64,000 nucleotides of DNA from contig BMUX01000001.1 in assembly GCA_014650415.1 (NCBI GenBank), forward strand, positions 372,001 through 436,000, given 5' to 3'. The stretch's first letter is position 1. Every line of letters begins with the position of its first letter. This document shows positions 51,893-61,265 of the stretch, piece by piece. A program made the translations under genes and the position numbers. The DNA is from Streptomyces spiroverticillatus (GTDB lineage Bacteria; Actinomycetota; Actinomycetes; Streptomycetales; Streptomycetaceae). Below the pieces are notes generated by a model that was not told the DNA's origin, did no database searches, and saw nothing but the letters and a program-made list of their open reading frames with translations.

Positions 51893-52419
51893 CGTGCCAC
51901 GACCCGCCGCACGGCCAGCCCGTACCCCTTCGCGCACGCGTGCTGGACCAGCCGGGTCACGGGCCCGCCCGCCCGCGCGTACCAGGCCGCCGGCCGGCTG
52001 AACGCCCGTACCTCCATCCACACCCGCCCCTCGGCATCCGTCTCCACCACGAACGCCTCCTCGCCGCACTCGGGATGCCCGGTCAGCGTCCCGTACGCGA
52101 ACCCCACGCGCCCCGGCTCGTCCACCGCCCACACGACCCGGCACGGGGCCTGCACCCGCCACCGCCCGACCCCGATCCCGACGACGACCTCGACCCCGGG
52201 CGCGGCCGACTCCGTCCCGGCGTCCACCGTCAGGCCGAGCCCCCGGTGCATGGCCCACCCCAGCACCGCCCGGCCCGCGATGCGGTGCGCCTCCGCCCCG
52301 TACCCGACCCTGGTCCTCACCCTGAGAGCCCGGAATCCGTCGGGGCAGGCCCCGTCGGCGTCCCGGGTCGCGCCGACATCCGCGTACGTGTACGGCTTCA
52401 CCGGTGCAGCCCCAGCCAT
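51859..52419 (-). CDS. DUF1990 family protein
   Basis: 186 residues. KPYTYADVGATRD opens the domain, and RVGYGAEAH, GFAYGTLTGHPECGEEAFVVE and AFSRPAAWYARAGGPVTRLVQ are conserved DUF1990 blocks (YndJ C-terminal-like lipid-binding fold, START-related). It may bind a lipid or isoprenoid; no enzyme activity is known. ATG at 52419 with GGGGAGGG. It overlaps the DUF2079 3' end by 34 nt, convergently. Confidence 0.88.
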   Translation of the reverse strand: MAGAAPVKPYTYADVGATRDADGACPDGFRALRVRTRVGYGAEAHRIAGRAVLGWAMHRGLGLTVDAGTESAAPGVEVVVGIGVGRWRVQAPCRVVWAVDEPGRVGFAYGTLTGHPECGEEAFVVETDAEGRVWMEVRAFSRPAAWYARAGGPVTRLVQHACAKGYGLAVRRVVARQVRRSRRSTT

Positions 52420-52596
52420 CAATCGAGATCCCTCCCCTTCCGCCCCGGTACCGGCCCCCACCCGCACCTTCCGCACCGGACCCGCGCAGCCACAGGGGCC
52501 CACGCTAAGCCTCCCGGCACCGGGCACGTGAAGCACCGGCCCGCCGGGCCAAGAGGGCCCCCAGCCCCGCCCCTTCACCTAAACCCGCGGGGCAAT

Positions 52597-52651
52597 GGGA
52601 CCGGTCCCGTGCGAGTGCGTCGTGGTTGCTCGCGCAGTTCCCCGCGCCCCT
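52597..52651 (-). repeat. Dispersed intergenic repeat, family 2, copy 2 (inverted)
   Basis: The reverse complement matches 36938-36991 with about 4 differences over 51 nt. It ends within the stop codon of the GGDEF gene, so the element directly abuts the coding region. Confidence 0.8.
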
Positions 52652-53786
52652 AGCGGGGCGCCCCCCGGAAGCGGCGGCGTTCCCCCGTCGTCCCCCTCAC
52701 CGACTCCGCCAGCGCGACGACCTCCCCGTCGCGGCCCGCCACCACCGGCTTGCGGGAGCGGGCGGCCTTCGCGCGGTACTGGGCGGCGTCCGCGAGGCGG
52801 AAGAGGCGGCGGGCGGAGGTGATCGGGCCGATCGGGTCACCGGTGGAGGCGACACCGCAGGCCACTCCGTCCCCGTACTCCAACTCAGCGGCGCGCAGGC
52901 AGAGTTCGGAGGCCACCTGGACCACCTCGTCGGCGGTCGGGCCCACCGAGAGCAGGCAGAACTCGTCGCCGCCGAGGCGCGCGGCGAGCGCGCCCGGGAG
53001 CATCGCGCCGCAGCGGGAGAGGACGCAGCCGAAGCGTTCGAGGAGGCGGTCGCCGACCTCGTGGCCGTGGGTGTCGTTGACCTGCTTGAGCCCGTTCACG
53101 TCGCAGACGACCAGGCTGACCACGGCCCCCGAAGCCCGGTGCTCCTCCAGGGCCTCGTCGAGGCGTATGTCGACCGCGCGGCGGTTGGCGAGCCCCGTCA
53201 GGGGGTCGGTGAAGGCGAGCGTGCGGACTTCCTCCAGGCGTTCCGTCTGGACGATTCCCGCCGCGATCACCGACGCCAGGACCGTCGCGAAGTCGGCGTC
53301 CGCGCGGTCGAAGACCGGTGCGCCGGGCGGCCGGGCCACGTACAGCTCGCCCCAGGCCCGCCCGTGCAGCACGATCGGCGCGACCACGCAGCAGCCCCTG
53401 CCCCGGCGGCGCAGGGCAGCCACCCGCTGGTGGCAGTAGCCGGGGCGGGGGGTCGCGGGGCCTTCCTCAGCCGTCTCGACCCAGGCGTCGGGCTCGCCGC
53501 CGCCCGCCCACTGCTCGTGCAGGAATTCCGTGATCTCGGGGAACTGGTGGACGGGGTACGTCTCGTCCTCCGGGAATTCGTCCTCCCCCGGCGCCCGCTC
53601 CCCCTCGTTGACCAGGACCCGCAGCCGCCCGGCCTCCCGCTCCCACACCGAGAGCGCGGCGAAGCTGCCGCTGAGCGCGTCCCGCGCACCCAGGGCCGCG
53701 GCCCGCCACGTCTCGCGCGGGGTGTGCGCCGCCGCCATCGCCTGCGCCAGCGCGACCACGGCCCGCACGCGAACGTCCTCACCCAT
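52650..53786 (-). CDS. GAF-GGDEF diguanylate cyclase
   Basis: 378 residues. A GAF-like sensory domain spans ~5-180, and a full GGDEF domain ~185-345 with the intact active site RLGGDEF (GGDEF at 272-276) and substrate motif FTDPLTGLANRR. It should make c-di-GMP from two GTP. The inhibitory RxxD site normally just before GGDEF is absent (LPGA in its place), so product inhibition is unlikely. Soluble. In Streptomyces c-di-GMP acts through BldD on development. ATG at 53786. Confidence 0.94.
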   Translation of the reverse strand: MGEDVRVRAVVALAQAMAAAHTPRETWRAAALGARDALSGSFAALSVWEREAGRLRVLVNEGERAPGEDEFPEDETYPVHQFPEITEFLHEQWAGGGEPDAWVETAEEGPATPRPGYCHQRVAALRRRGRGCCVVAPIVLHGRAWGELYVARPPGAPVFDRADADFATVLASVIAAGIVQTERLEEVRTLAFTDPLTGLANRRAVDIRLDEALEEHRASGAVVSLVVCDVNGLKQVNDTHGHEVGDRLLERFGCVLSRCGAMLPGALAARLGGDEFCLLSVGPTADEVVQVASELCLRAAELEYGDGVACGVASTGDPIGPITSARRLFRLADAAQYRAKAARSRKPVVAGRDGEVVALAESVRGTTGERRRFRGAPR

Positions 53787-53839
53787 TCGTACAGGTTAGG
53801 CCCGTTTTGCCCCGGAGCTCTCCCCAGAGCTCCCCCGGC

Positions 53840-54640
53840 CTACTCCCCGGGCCACTCCGGCTTGCGCTTCTCGTTGAAGGCCGCCACCCCCTCGGCCCGG
53901 TCGCCCGAGAAGGCCACCGACCGCCAGGCCGCGTCCTCCACCTCAAGACCGGCCCGCAGGTCCAGCCCCTGCCCCAGCCGCATCGCCCGCTTCGCCGCCC
54001 GCAGCCCGACCGGCGAGTTCGCCGCGATGCGCGCGGCCAGCGCGAGGGCCTCCTCGCGGGCGTCCGACTCCGTGAGTACGTCGACGAGCCCGAGCTCCCG
54101 GGCCTCCCCCGCCTCCACCCGCCGCGCCGTGAACACCAGCTCCGCCGCCCGCGCCGCCCCCACCCGGCGCGGCAGCAACTGCGTACCGCCGCCGCCCGGG
54201 ATCACACCCACGGACACCTCGGGCAGCCCGACCACGGCACTCGCGTCGGCCACGATGACGTCACAGGCGAGCGCCAGCTCGTACCCGCCGCCCAGCGCGA
54301 ACCCGTGCACGGCGGCGACGGTCGGCATGGGGAGGTCGAGCACGCCCGTGTACGCGGCGCGGGCGGTGGGCCGCTGGCGCACCAGCTCGGCGTCGCTGAA
54401 GGAGTTGCGCTCCTTGAGGTCCGCGCCGACGCAGAAGGCGCGGTCGTTCGAGGACGTCACGACGGTGGTACGGACCGTGGGGTCGGCGGAGAGGGCCGCG
54501 CAGGCCTCGCCGATGGAGGCGGCCATCGCGCTGGAGACGGCGTTCATGGCCTTGGGCCGGTCGAGGACCAACTCGGCGACGTGCCCGCCGTCGCCGTGCC
54601 GCCGGACGACCACGAATTCCCCGTACCGCTGCTCGCCCAT
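53840..54640 (-). CDS. Enoyl-CoA hydratase/isomerase family protein
   Basis: 266 residues, crotonase fold. The oxyanion-hole segments are FCVGADLKE (~68-76) and GFALGGGYELALACD (~113-127); the Glu/Asp pair around GLPEVSVGVIPGGGGTQLLPR fits a true hydratase. It hydrates enoyl-CoA in fatty-acid or amino-acid breakdown. ATG with GGGAGGG upstream. Substrate not predictable. Confidence 0.93.
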   Translation of the reverse strand: MGEQRYGEFVVVRRHGDGGHVAELVLDRPKAMNAVSSAMAASIGEACAALSADPTVRTTVVTSSNDRAFCVGADLKERNSFSDAELVRQRPTARAAYTGVLDLPMPTVAAVHGFALGGGYELALACDVIVADASAVVGLPEVSVGVIPGGGGTQLLPRRVGAARAAELVFTARRVEAGEARELGLVDVLTESDAREEALALAARIAANSPVGLRAAKRAMRLGQGLDLRAGLEVEDAAWRSVAFSGDRAEGVAAFNEKRKPEWPGE

Positions 54641-54740
54641 GCCGGCCGCCCTCCCGCTGAATGTGAACGCTCGTTTACGGGGGCGATCTTAGGGGCGGGG
54701 TCAAGGGCCGGGGAAGCCCCCTCAGCCGGAGCCCGGCTTC

Positions 54741-55982
54741 TCAGTCGGAGTCCGGCTTCGCCCGTCGCGAGAGCATCCAGGGTTCGACTATCCCCAGCCC
54801 GCGCACCGGCCGCTGCCACATCGGCTGGAGCCCGAAGCGGTACGTCGGGGACTCCCGGCCCTCCTTCGCGGCCTTCTCGGCCTCCGCAGCCGCCTCCGCC
54901 TCGGAGACCGGGGCGTCGCCGGTGCGGGAGAGCTCCTCGGCGAGCGCGCCGTCGACCAGGACGGTGTCCTTGGGCGCTATCGAGGTGAGCCTGCTGGCCA
55001 GGTTGACCGTCGTGCCGAAGACGTCGCCCATGCGGGTGGTGACCGTGCCGAAGGCGATGCCGACGCGCAGGGCGGGCATCGTCTGGTCGTGCGAGAGGGT
55101 CTCGATCAGGCGCAGCGCGATCTCGGCTGCCGTGCCCGCGTCGTCCGCGCAGTACAGGACCTCGTCGCCGAGGGTCTTGATGAGGCGGCCGCCGTGCGCG
55201 GCGACCAGGTCCGCGCAGGTCGTCTCGAAGGCCTCGACGAGTTCGCCGAGCTCCTCCTCCTCCAGGCGGCGGGTGAGCCGGGTGAAGCCGACCAGGTCCG
55301 CGAAGCCGACCGCGAGCCGCCGGTCGACCATCTCGTCGTCGTCGGCGGCCTGCACGACCCGGCCGGTGGCGGCGGCCAGCTGCCGCCGCCAGACGTACAC
55401 GAGGAACTCCTCCAGCTCGGGCAGCAGCAGCTCGACCAGCGGATACGTCACCTCGGTGCGGGTCATGCCCGGCTCCGGCGGCTCGGTCAGCCCCTCCAGG
55501 AAACTGTCGATCTGCCATTCGGCCAGCCGGGCGGTGGTCTGCCCGGTGGACCGCGCCACCTGCACCGCCATCGGCTCGCTCAGCAGCCCCGCCTCGACCA
55601 GACCGGCCAGCCGCCGCAGCGCCAGCACGTCCGCCTCGGTGAGGGCCTTGGCCTGCCCGATGTCGGGGAAGCCCATGGCCCGCCAGAAGCGGGAGGCCAG
55701 GTCCATGGACACGCCTGCCGTACGGGCGGCCTGGAAGGCGGTGTAGCGGCGCTCGGCGCCGAGGATCAGCTGCTCCAGCCGGATGGCGAGCGGGTCGTCC
55801 GAGGGTTCGGCCGTGTGGTCGACCTCGTGGAAGACGGGGGATTTGGGCTCCGGGGTCGCCGGAGTAGAGGGGTGGGGGTCCGTGTCCCCGTCGGACGTGG
55901 TGTCGTCGACGGTCACCTGCCGCCTCCTGCCCGTTCCCTGCGCACTGCTCTGCTGCCGCCTCGTCGTTCTTTCGCGCGACAT
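54741..55982 (-). CDS. cya: Class III adenylate cyclase
   Basis: 413 residues. The cyclase domain (~222-345) has every determinant: metal Asp229 (GFADLVGF) and Asp273 (TLGDEV), adenine-selecting Lys269 and Asp320, and transition-state Asn327 and Arg331 (NLASR). Lys/Asp selection indicates ATP, not GTP. The N-terminal ~200 residues are helical and include a possible HTH-like regulatory domain, as in the single Streptomyces Cya, a soluble protein needed for germination and development. A GTG codon 23 is an alternative start. Three 22-nt tandem repeats lie upstream. Confidence 0.95.
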   Translation of the reverse strand: MSRERTTRRQQSSAQGTGRRRQVTVDDTTSDGDTDPHPSTPATPEPKSPVFHEVDHTAEPSDDPLAIRLEQLILGAERRYTAFQAARTAGVSMDLASRFWRAMGFPDIGQAKALTEADVLALRRLAGLVEAGLLSEPMAVQVARSTGQTTARLAEWQIDSFLEGLTEPPEPGMTRTEVTYPLVELLLPELEEFLVYVWRRQLAAATGRVVQAADDDEMVDRRLAVGFADLVGFTRLTRRLEEEELGELVEAFETTCADLVAAHGGRLIKTLGDEVLYCADDAGTAAEIALRLIETLSHDQTMPALRVGIAFGTVTTRMGDVFGTTVNLASRLTSIAPKDTVLVDGALAEELSRTGDAPVSEAEAAAEAEKAAKEGRESPTYRFGLQPMWQRPVRGLGIVEPWMLSRRAKPDSD

Positions 55983-56072
55983 GTGTGGGTGTCGCGGGTC
56001 GCCTCAACGATACGGCAGATGTGCGCTGGCTCACTCCCTGTCCCTGGAGGGACCTGGCGGAACATTGACCGC

Positions 56073-56138
56073 GCTGGTTCTGCCGCACGTCCTCGCTGGT
56101 TCTGCCGTACGTCCTCACTGCTTCTGCCGTACGTCGCC
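56073..56138 (-). repeat. 22-nt tandem repeat, three units, upstream of cya
   Basis: Units 56073-56094, 56095-56116 (one mismatch) and 56117-56138 (about four changes). Each contains TTCTGCCGYACGTC; read toward cya, each carries GACGTRCGGCAGAA. The repeats start 91 nt upstream of the cya start codon. Two helical turns per unit would put bound proteins on one face of DNA. Confidence 0.8.
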
Positions 56139-56176
56139 GGGGGCGCGGGAGGGTGTCCTCCCGCGCCCCGGCTCCC

Positions 56177-57082
56177 CTACCCCTGCGGGCGCAGGTGCAC
56201 CACGTCGCCCGCGCCCACCGGCTGCTGGACGCCCTCCGCCGTGGCCAGGACCAGGCGACCGTCCCCGTCGACGGCGACGGCCTCGCCGGTGAGGACGTGG
56301 CCGCCGGGAAGTTCGGCCCGTACCGTGCGGCCGAGCGTGGAGCAGCCCGCCGCGTACGCCTCCTGGAGGCGGCTGGCGGCCGGGTCGCCGCCGGCGGTTC
56401 GCCAGTCCCCGTACCACTGCTCGAAGGAACGGAGCACGGCCCGCAGGAGCGGGTCCCGGTCGAGGGTGGCCGCGCCCGCGAGGGCGAGGGAGCCCGCGGT
56501 GGGGACCGGGAGCTCGTCGGCGCGCAGGGTGACGTTGAGGCCGACGCCGATCACGACGCCCGCGCCCGCGCGTTCGGCGAGGATGCCGCCCGCCTTGCGC
56601 TCCTCGTCGCCGACGGTGACCAGGAGGTCGTTGGGCCACTTCAGGGCGGTGTCGACGCCCGCCGCGCGGGACAGGCCGGTGGCGACGGCGACGCCGGTGA
56701 GGAGGGGGAGCCAGCCCCAGCGTTCGACGGGGACGCCGGCGCCCGGTTCGACGTACAGGGAGAAGAAGAGTCCCGAGCGGGCGGGCGCCGACCAGCGGCG
56801 GTCGAGGCGGCCGCGTGCCTGGGTCTGCTCCTCGGCGACCAGGACCGTGCCCTCGGTGAGGGAGGGGGCGGTGGTGAGGTCGGTGTTGGTGGAGCCGGTG
56901 GACGGGACGACGTCGAGGGAGGTCCACAGGCCGCCGTCGCGGACGAGCGCCCTGCGCAGGGCGGTCGCGTTGAGCGGCGGCCGGTCGAGGTCGTTCCAGC
57001 GGTTTCCGGGGGCTCCGCCGGGGGTTTTGGGGTTTTCGCCGGGCGATTCGGGGGAGCTGCCTGAAGCATCGGGAGGCGTCAT
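56177..57082 (-). CDS. birA: Biotin--[acetyl-CoA carboxylase] ligase
   Basis: 301 residues, without an N-terminal DNA-binding domain (group I ligase). An acidic/Pro-rich N-terminus of ~35 residues precedes the catalytic domain. STGSTNTDL, the biotinyl-AMP loop ARGRLDRRW (GRGRxxR type, first Gly is Ala) and KWPNDLL are in order; the C-terminal SH3-like domain ends with HLRPQG. It attaches biotin to the lysine of AccA2. ATG at 57082. Divergent from pccB, so ligase and carboxylase are neighbours. Confidence 0.96.
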   Translation of the reverse strand: MTPPDASGSSPESPGENPKTPGGAPGNRWNDLDRPPLNATALRRALVRDGGLWTSLDVVPSTGSTNTDLTTAPSLTEGTVLVAEEQTQARGRLDRRWSAPARSGLFFSLYVEPGAGVPVERWGWLPLLTGVAVATGLSRAAGVDTALKWPNDLLVTVGDEERKAGGILAERAGAGVVIGVGLNVTLRADELPVPTAGSLALAGAATLDRDPLLRAVLRSFEQWYGDWRTAGGDPAASRLQEAYAAGCSTLGRTVRAELPGGHVLTGEAVAVDGDGRLVLATAEGVQQPVGAGDVVHLRPQG

Positions 57083-57113
57083 GCAAGCCAGCGTAGGTGT
57101 GGCAAACGACGCA

Positions 57114-57127
57114 CTGCCGAGCGGCAG
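57114..57127. promoter_or_regulatory. CTGCCG-AG-CGGCAG palindrome in the birA/pccB region
   Basis: Perfect 6-bp arms, 2-nt spacer, about 32 nt upstream of birA and 96 nt upstream of the chosen pccB start. Operator candidate; as BirA lacks an HTH, another regulator would be needed. Confidence 0.4.
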
Positions 57128-57222
57128 TCCCGCAGCTACGCTACGGACCAGTAGCCGTCCGTACCGTCGCCGTTGACACCGTGCGTGCCGTTGACGCAGT
57201 CGAAGCAGGGAGCCGCAGCCCC

Positions 57223-58842
57223 GTGTCCTCCACCGCAGAACCCGCAGCATCCGCATCCGCATCCGCTTCCGCAGGGATCGACATCCACACCACCGCCGGA
57301 AAGATCGCGGATCTCCAGCGCCGCATCGAGGAGGCGACACACGCGGGTTCCGAGCGCGCGGTCGAGAAGCAGCACGCCAAGGGGAAGCTGACGGCGCGCG
57401 AGCGGATCGAACTCCTCATGGACGAGGGTTCGTTCGTGGAGCTGGACGAGTTCGCCCGGCACCGCTCGACCAACTTCGGCATCGAGAAGAACCGCCCGTA
57501 CGGGGACGGAGTCGTCACCGGTTACGGAACGGTCGACGGCCGCCCGGTCTGCGTCTACTCGCAGGACTTCACCATCTTCGGCGGTTCGCTCGGCGAGGTG
57601 TACGGCGAGAAGATCGTCAAGGTCATGGACTTCGCGCTGAAGACCGGCTGTCCGGTCATCGGCATCAACGACGGCGGCGGCGCCCGCATCCAGGAGGGCG
57701 TGGCGGCCCTGGGCCTCTTCGCCGAGATCTTCCGCCGCAACGTGCACGCGTCGGGCGTGGTCCCGCAGATCAGCCTCATCGTCGGTCCCTGCGCGGGCGG
57801 GGCGGTCTACTCCCCCGCCATCACGGACTTCACGGTCATGGTCGACCAGACCTCGCACATGTTCATCACGGGCCCCGACGTCATCAAGACCGTCACCGGC
57901 GAGGACGTGGGCTTCGAGGAACTGGGCGGTGCCCGCACCCACAACACCACCTCGGGCGTGGCGCACCACATGGCGGGCGACGAGAAGGACGCGATCGAGT
58001 ACGTCAAGTCCCTCCTCTCCTACCTCCCTTCGAACAACCTCTCCGAGCCCCCCGCCTTCCCGGAGGAGGCGGACCTGGAGATCTCGGACGAGGACCAGGC
58101 CCTCGACACCCTCATCCCGGACAGCGCCAACCAGCCGTACGACATGCACACGGCGATCGAACACGTCCTGGACGAGGGCGAGTTCCTCGAAACGCAGTCC
58201 CTCTTCGCGCCGAACATCATCACGGGCTTCGGCCGGGTCGAGGGCCACCCGGTGGGCATCGTGGCCAACCAGCCGATGCAGTTCGCCGGTTGCCTGGACA
58301 TCAACGCCTCGGAGAAGGCGGCCCGTTTCGTCCGCACCTGCGACGCCTTCAACGTCCCGGTCCTGACCTTCGTGGACGTCCCCGGCTTCCTCCCGGGCGT
58401 GGACCAGGAGTACGGCGGCATCATCCGCCGCGGCGCCAAGCTCATCTACGCGTACGCCGAGGCCACCGTCCCCCTCATCACCGTCATCACCCGCAAGGCC
58501 TTCGGCGGGGCGTACGACGTCATGGGCTCCAAGCACCTGGGCGCGGACCTCAACCTGGCCTGGCCGACCGCCCAGATCGCGGTCATGGGCGCGCAGGGCG
58601 CGGTCAACATCCTCCACCGCCGCACGATCGCGGCCGCCGAGGACCAGGAGGCGACCCGCGCCCAGCTCATCTCCGAGTACGAGGACGCCCTCCTCAACCC
58701 CTACGTCGCGGCCGAACGCGGCTACGTGGACGCGGTGATCATGCCGTCCGAAACCCGCCGCCACATCGTCCGCGGCCTGCGCCAACTCCGTACGAAGCGG
58801 GAATCCCTCCCCCCGAAGAAGCACGGCAACATCCCCCTCTAG
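57223..58842 (+). CDS. pccB: Propionyl-CoA carboxylase beta (carboxyltransferase) subunit
   Basis: 539 residues. The two crotonase-like halves are complete; ACCase carboxyl_trans signatures include [43 protein letters not shown] and [18 protein letters not shown]. It transfers carboxyl from biotinylated AccA2 to propionyl-CoA (or acetyl-CoA) to give methylmalonyl-CoA, used for odd-chain catabolism and polyketide supply. The start is ambiguous: the GTG at 57223 has AGGGAG 12 nt upstream, while a GTG at 57181 would add 14 residues. Downstream pccE is 38 nt away. Confidence 0.96.
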   Translation: MSSTAEPAASASASASAGIDIHTTAGKIADLQRRIEEATHAGSERAVEKQHAKGKLTARERIELLMDEGSFVELDEFARHRSTNFGIEKNRPYGDGVVTGYGTVDGRPVCVYSQDFTIFGGSLGEVYGEKIVKVMDFALKTGCPVIGINDGGGARIQEGVAALGLFAEIFRRNVHASGVVPQISLIVGPCAGGAVYSPAITDFTVMVDQTSHMFITGPDVIKTVTGEDVGFEELGGARTHNTTSGVAHHMAGDEKDAIEYVKSLLSYLPSNNLSEPPAFPEEADLEISDEDQALDTLIPDSANQPYDMHTAIEHVLDEGEFLETQSLFAPNIITGFGRVEGHPVGIVANQPMQFAGCLDINASEKAARFVRTCDAFNVPVLTFVDVPGFLPGVDQEYGGIIRRGAKLIYAYAEATVPLITVITRKAFGGAYDVMGSKHLGADLNLAWPTAQIAVMGAQGAVNILHRRTIAAAEDQEATRAQLISEYEDALLNPYVAAERGYVDAVIMPSETRRHIVRGLRQLRTKRESLPPKKHGNIPL

Positions 58843-58880
58843 CCCTCTGCTAGCCCTCTGCTCGAGAAAGGACCTCACCC

Positions 58881-59099
58881 ATGTCCTCCGACATGATCAA
58901 GGTCGTACGGGGCAACCCCACCCCTGAGGAGCTGGCCGCCGCACTGGCGGTGGTCCAGGCCCGCGCCGCGGCGGCGGGCACCGCGGCGCCGGGCCCCTCC
59001 GCCCCCCGCCCCGCGTGGTCCGACCCGGCACGGGTCGCGGCCCACCGGCTGCCGCAGCCGAGCGGGACGGCGTGGTCCCGCACCTACTGGCCGAATTAG
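58881..59099 (+). CDS. pccE: Acyl-CoA carboxylase epsilon subunit
   Basis: 72 residues, ATG at 58881. MIKVVRGNPTPEELAAALAVV is the conserved start of Streptomyces/mycobacterial AccE/PccE; the C-terminus ends in a PSGTAWSRTYWPN motif. The epsilon subunit binds and stimulates the alpha-beta complex. It follows pccB in the same operon; the gap holds an 11-nt tandem duplication (58841-58862). Confidence 0.93.
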   Translation: MSSDMIKVVRGNPTPEELAAALAVVQARAAAAGTAAPGPSAPRPAWSDPARVAAHRLPQPSGTAWSRTYWPN

Positions 59100-59110
59100 T
59101 CATTCCGCAC

Positions 59111-59144
59111 CGTGGCGCCTGAGTACGTGTACTCAGGCGCCACG
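59111..59144. promoter_or_regulatory. 34-nt perfect palindrome after pccE
   Basis: Arms 59111-59126 and 59129-59144 pair perfectly over 16 bp with GT between; the centre reads TGAGTAC-GT-GTACTCA. It could terminate the pccBE transcript, though no T-tract follows, or it could be a DNA operator 26 nt upstream of the small-protein gene. Confidence 0.7.
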
Positions 59145-59170
59145 GACGCCTCGGGCGCACTATCGATTGC

Positions 59171-59299
59171 ATGCTGTGGTCCGACCCGAAGAACGAGCCC
59201 CCCAAGGAAATGCGCGACATGCAGGTCATGCTGCGCCGCGCAGGAATCCTCCTGGCCCTGGCCATGGTCCTGGCCATGTTCGTGGCCGGCATCCGCTAG
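59171..59299 (+). CDS. 42-residue single-helix membrane protein
   Basis: ATG at 59171, TAG at 59297. A hydrophilic N-terminal half (MLWSDPKNEPPKEMRDMQ) is followed by one membrane helix (~24-41: GILLALAMVLAMFVAG) ending IR. The frame, N-out/C-in style and conserved-looking charged half suggest a real gene. The PPKEMRDMQ stretch is the likely functional region. A strong palindrome sits just upstream. Function unknown. Confidence 0.75.
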   Translation: MLWSDPKNEPPKEMRDMQVMLRRAGILLALAMVLAMFVAGIR

Positions 59300-59386
59300 A
59301 GCGCCCCTTTCCGCCGCCCCGCCGGGGCGGCGGAGCCGAACGCACCCGGCACCGTGCCGCCTCGCCGGGTGGCTACTCTGGCCCGC

Positions 59387-60022
59387 ATGGATGCCACCCC
59401 CACCCCCACCCCCACCCGCCGACGCCTGGTCCTCGGCTCCGCCTCCCCCGCCCGTCTCGGCCTCCTCAAGCAGGCCGGGCTGGACCCCGAGGTCATCGTC
59501 AGCGGCGTCGACGAGGACGCCCTGACCGCCCCCACCCCCGCCGAACTCGCCCTCGTCCTGGCGACCGCGAAGGCGGACACGGTGGCCGCCCTCCCCGAGG
59601 CCCGGGACGCCCTCGTCATCGGCTGCGACTCCGTCCTGGAGCTGGACGGACAGGCCCTCGGCAAGCCCGACGACGCCGAGGACGCCACCGCCCGCTGGAA
59701 GGCGATGCGCGGCCGTTCCGGCATCCTGCGCACGGGCCACTGCGTCATCGACACCTCCAACGGCCGCCGCGCCGCCGCGACCGCGTCGACGACCGTCCAC
59801 TTCGCCGACCCCTCCGACGCGGAGATCGCCGCGTACGTCGCCACCGGCGAACCCCTGTACGTGGCAGGCGCGTTCACCCTGGACGGCTACTCCGCCCCCT
59901 TCGTGCGCGGCATCGAGGGCGACCCCGGCAACGTCATCGGCCTCTCCCTGCCCCTCCTGCGCACCCTCCTCGCCGACCTGGACATCGCCCTCACCAGCCT
60001 GTGGACGCACCAGGACGCCTAG
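59387..60022 (+). CDS. maf: Maf-type nucleoside-triphosphate pyrophosphatase
   Basis: 211 residues. A short Thr/Pro tail (TPTPTPT) leads to [18 protein letters not shown], the Maf signature with the catalytic Ser/Arg loop; the [10 protein letters not shown] motif (catalytic Asp) and GKP follow. It hydrolyses non-canonical or UTP/dTTP-like nucleotides to monophosphates. TACTCT (59374-59379), only 7 nt before the ATG at 59387, suggests a leaderless transcript. It converges with the propeller-protein gene, overlapping by 4 nt. Confidence 0.95.
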   Translation: MDATPTPTPTRRRLVLGSASPARLGLLKQAGLDPEVIVSGVDEDALTAPTPAELALVLATAKADTVAALPEARDALVIGCDSVLELDGQALGKPDDAEDATARWKAMRGRSGILRTGHCVIDTSNGRRAAATASTTVHFADPSDAEIAAYVATGEPLYVAGAFTLDGYSAPFVRGIEGDPGNVIGLSLPLLRTLLADLDIALTSLWTHQDA

Positions 60023-61185
60023 TCCCACCGGGGCCCCCGCACGTCCAGCCCCAGCAGATTCGCGTCCCGCCGGAACCGGCACGGCACATGCACCAGCCCG
60101 CCCCCGACCACCGGCCGCCCCAGCCGCACCCCGTCCTCCCGGTACTCCCACCGCCGCCGCCCGCTCGCCGCGTCGTGCACGGTGAGCCGGTGCGTGCCGT
60201 CGCCGCCGACGACGGCGACCGCCCCGTCGCCGACCGCCGGGGGCTCACTCACCAGTTCGTCGGCCAGCGGCACGACCCACCGGGCGCGGCCGGTGCGGGT
60301 GTCGATCCCGTGCAGCCGCCCGCCGGCCGCGACCGCCGCCAGTCCGTCCCGTACGGCTGGAGCATGCGGGTCGCGGCCGTCGCCCGCCCGGTACGTCCAC
60401 AGCTCACGCCCGCTCGCCGGGTCCAGCGCGGTCAGCCCCGCGCTGTGCGCGACGTACAGCACGCCCTTCTCGTACGTCTGCGAGGCGAGCCCGGACGGCC
60501 CCCGCCAGCTCCACCTCACCCGCCCGTCCGCGCTGTCCAGCCCGTACGCGCGCACCTCGCCCGCGCCGTGCAGGACGACCGCCGTGCGCGGCCCGGCGGC
60601 GACGACGTCCGTTCCGTACGGTGTCGGCCTGACCCAGAGCCGTCGCCCGCCCGGCTCCAGCCCGGCCGACCAGCCCCGCCCCTCCTCCTGCCACACGGTC
60701 TCCACCAGCGGCCCGCCGTCGTCCGGGACGGCGATCGCCCCCGGGGTCGCGATGCGCCACTGCTCGCGCCCGGTGTCCCGGCGCAGGGCGCGCAACGCCC
60801 TGCGCTCGCCGCCGTGCACCACGACCAGCGCGCCGACGAGCCGGGGCGGGCTGTCGCCCTCGGGGTGCGGGCCGACGCCGGGTGCCGTCCAGCGCGGGGC
60901 GCCCGCGCCCGGGTCGTAACGGGCGAGCCCGGAGGCGTTCCGGACGTAGAGGGCGCCGGGGGCGACGGTCAGGGCGTCGGGGAGGCCGCCGTCGAGCCGC
61001 ACCGCCCAGGAGGGGGCGAGGGGCGACGGGCGGAAGGGGCGCAGCGGGTCGCCCCCGGTGAGCGCCAGGTAGCCGACGGCCGCCCCGAGGCCCAGCGCGA
61101 GGCCGCCGCCGACGAGCAGGCGTCGCCGGGTGACGCCCCGGGGGTCCCGGGGCGGCGCGTCGTCCTCGTCCAGCTCGATGGGCAT
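60019..61185 (-). CDS. Secreted/anchored PQQ-like beta-propeller protein
   Basis: 388 residues. An N-terminal twin-arginine-type signal ([14 protein letters not shown], ~18-32) plus hydrophobic segment suggests Tat export and anchoring. The rest shows repeated WxxxG/YVxxxxGLxALDPxSGxxxW blades typical of PQQ-enzyme/BamB-like propellers, probably eight. It has no catalytic or PQQ-ligand residues that I can identify; a scaffold or binding role is likely. ATG at 61185. Confidence 0.88.
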   Translation of the reverse strand: MPIELDEDDAPPRDPRGVTRRRLLVGGGLALGLGAAVGYLALTGGDPLRPFRPSPLAPSWAVRLDGGLPDALTVAPGALYVRNASGLARYDPGAGAPRWTAPGVGPHPEGDSPPRLVGALVVVHGGERRALRALRRDTGREQWRIATPGAIAVPDDGGPLVETVWQEEGRGWSAGLEPGGRRLWVRPTPYGTDVVAAGPRTAVVLHGAGEVRAYGLDSADGRVRWSWRGPSGLASQTYEKGVLYVAHSAGLTALDPASGRELWTYRAGDGRDPHAPAVRDGLAAVAAGGRLHGIDTRTGRARWVVPLADELVSEPPAVGDGAVAVVGGDGTHRLTVHDAASGRRRWEYREDGVRLGRPVVGGGLVHVPCRFRRDANLLGLDVRGPRWD

Positions 61186-61265
61186 GTGTCGATGCTGGCG
61201 CACGAGAGGCACGGAAGCGTCTCGTCCGCGTTGCGACGCCCCAACTGTCTTACGGGATAAGGGAC

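Noticed and set aside
56073-56138. Possible CRISPR array upstream of cya
   Set aside because: The units touch each other with no spacers and no cas genes are present.
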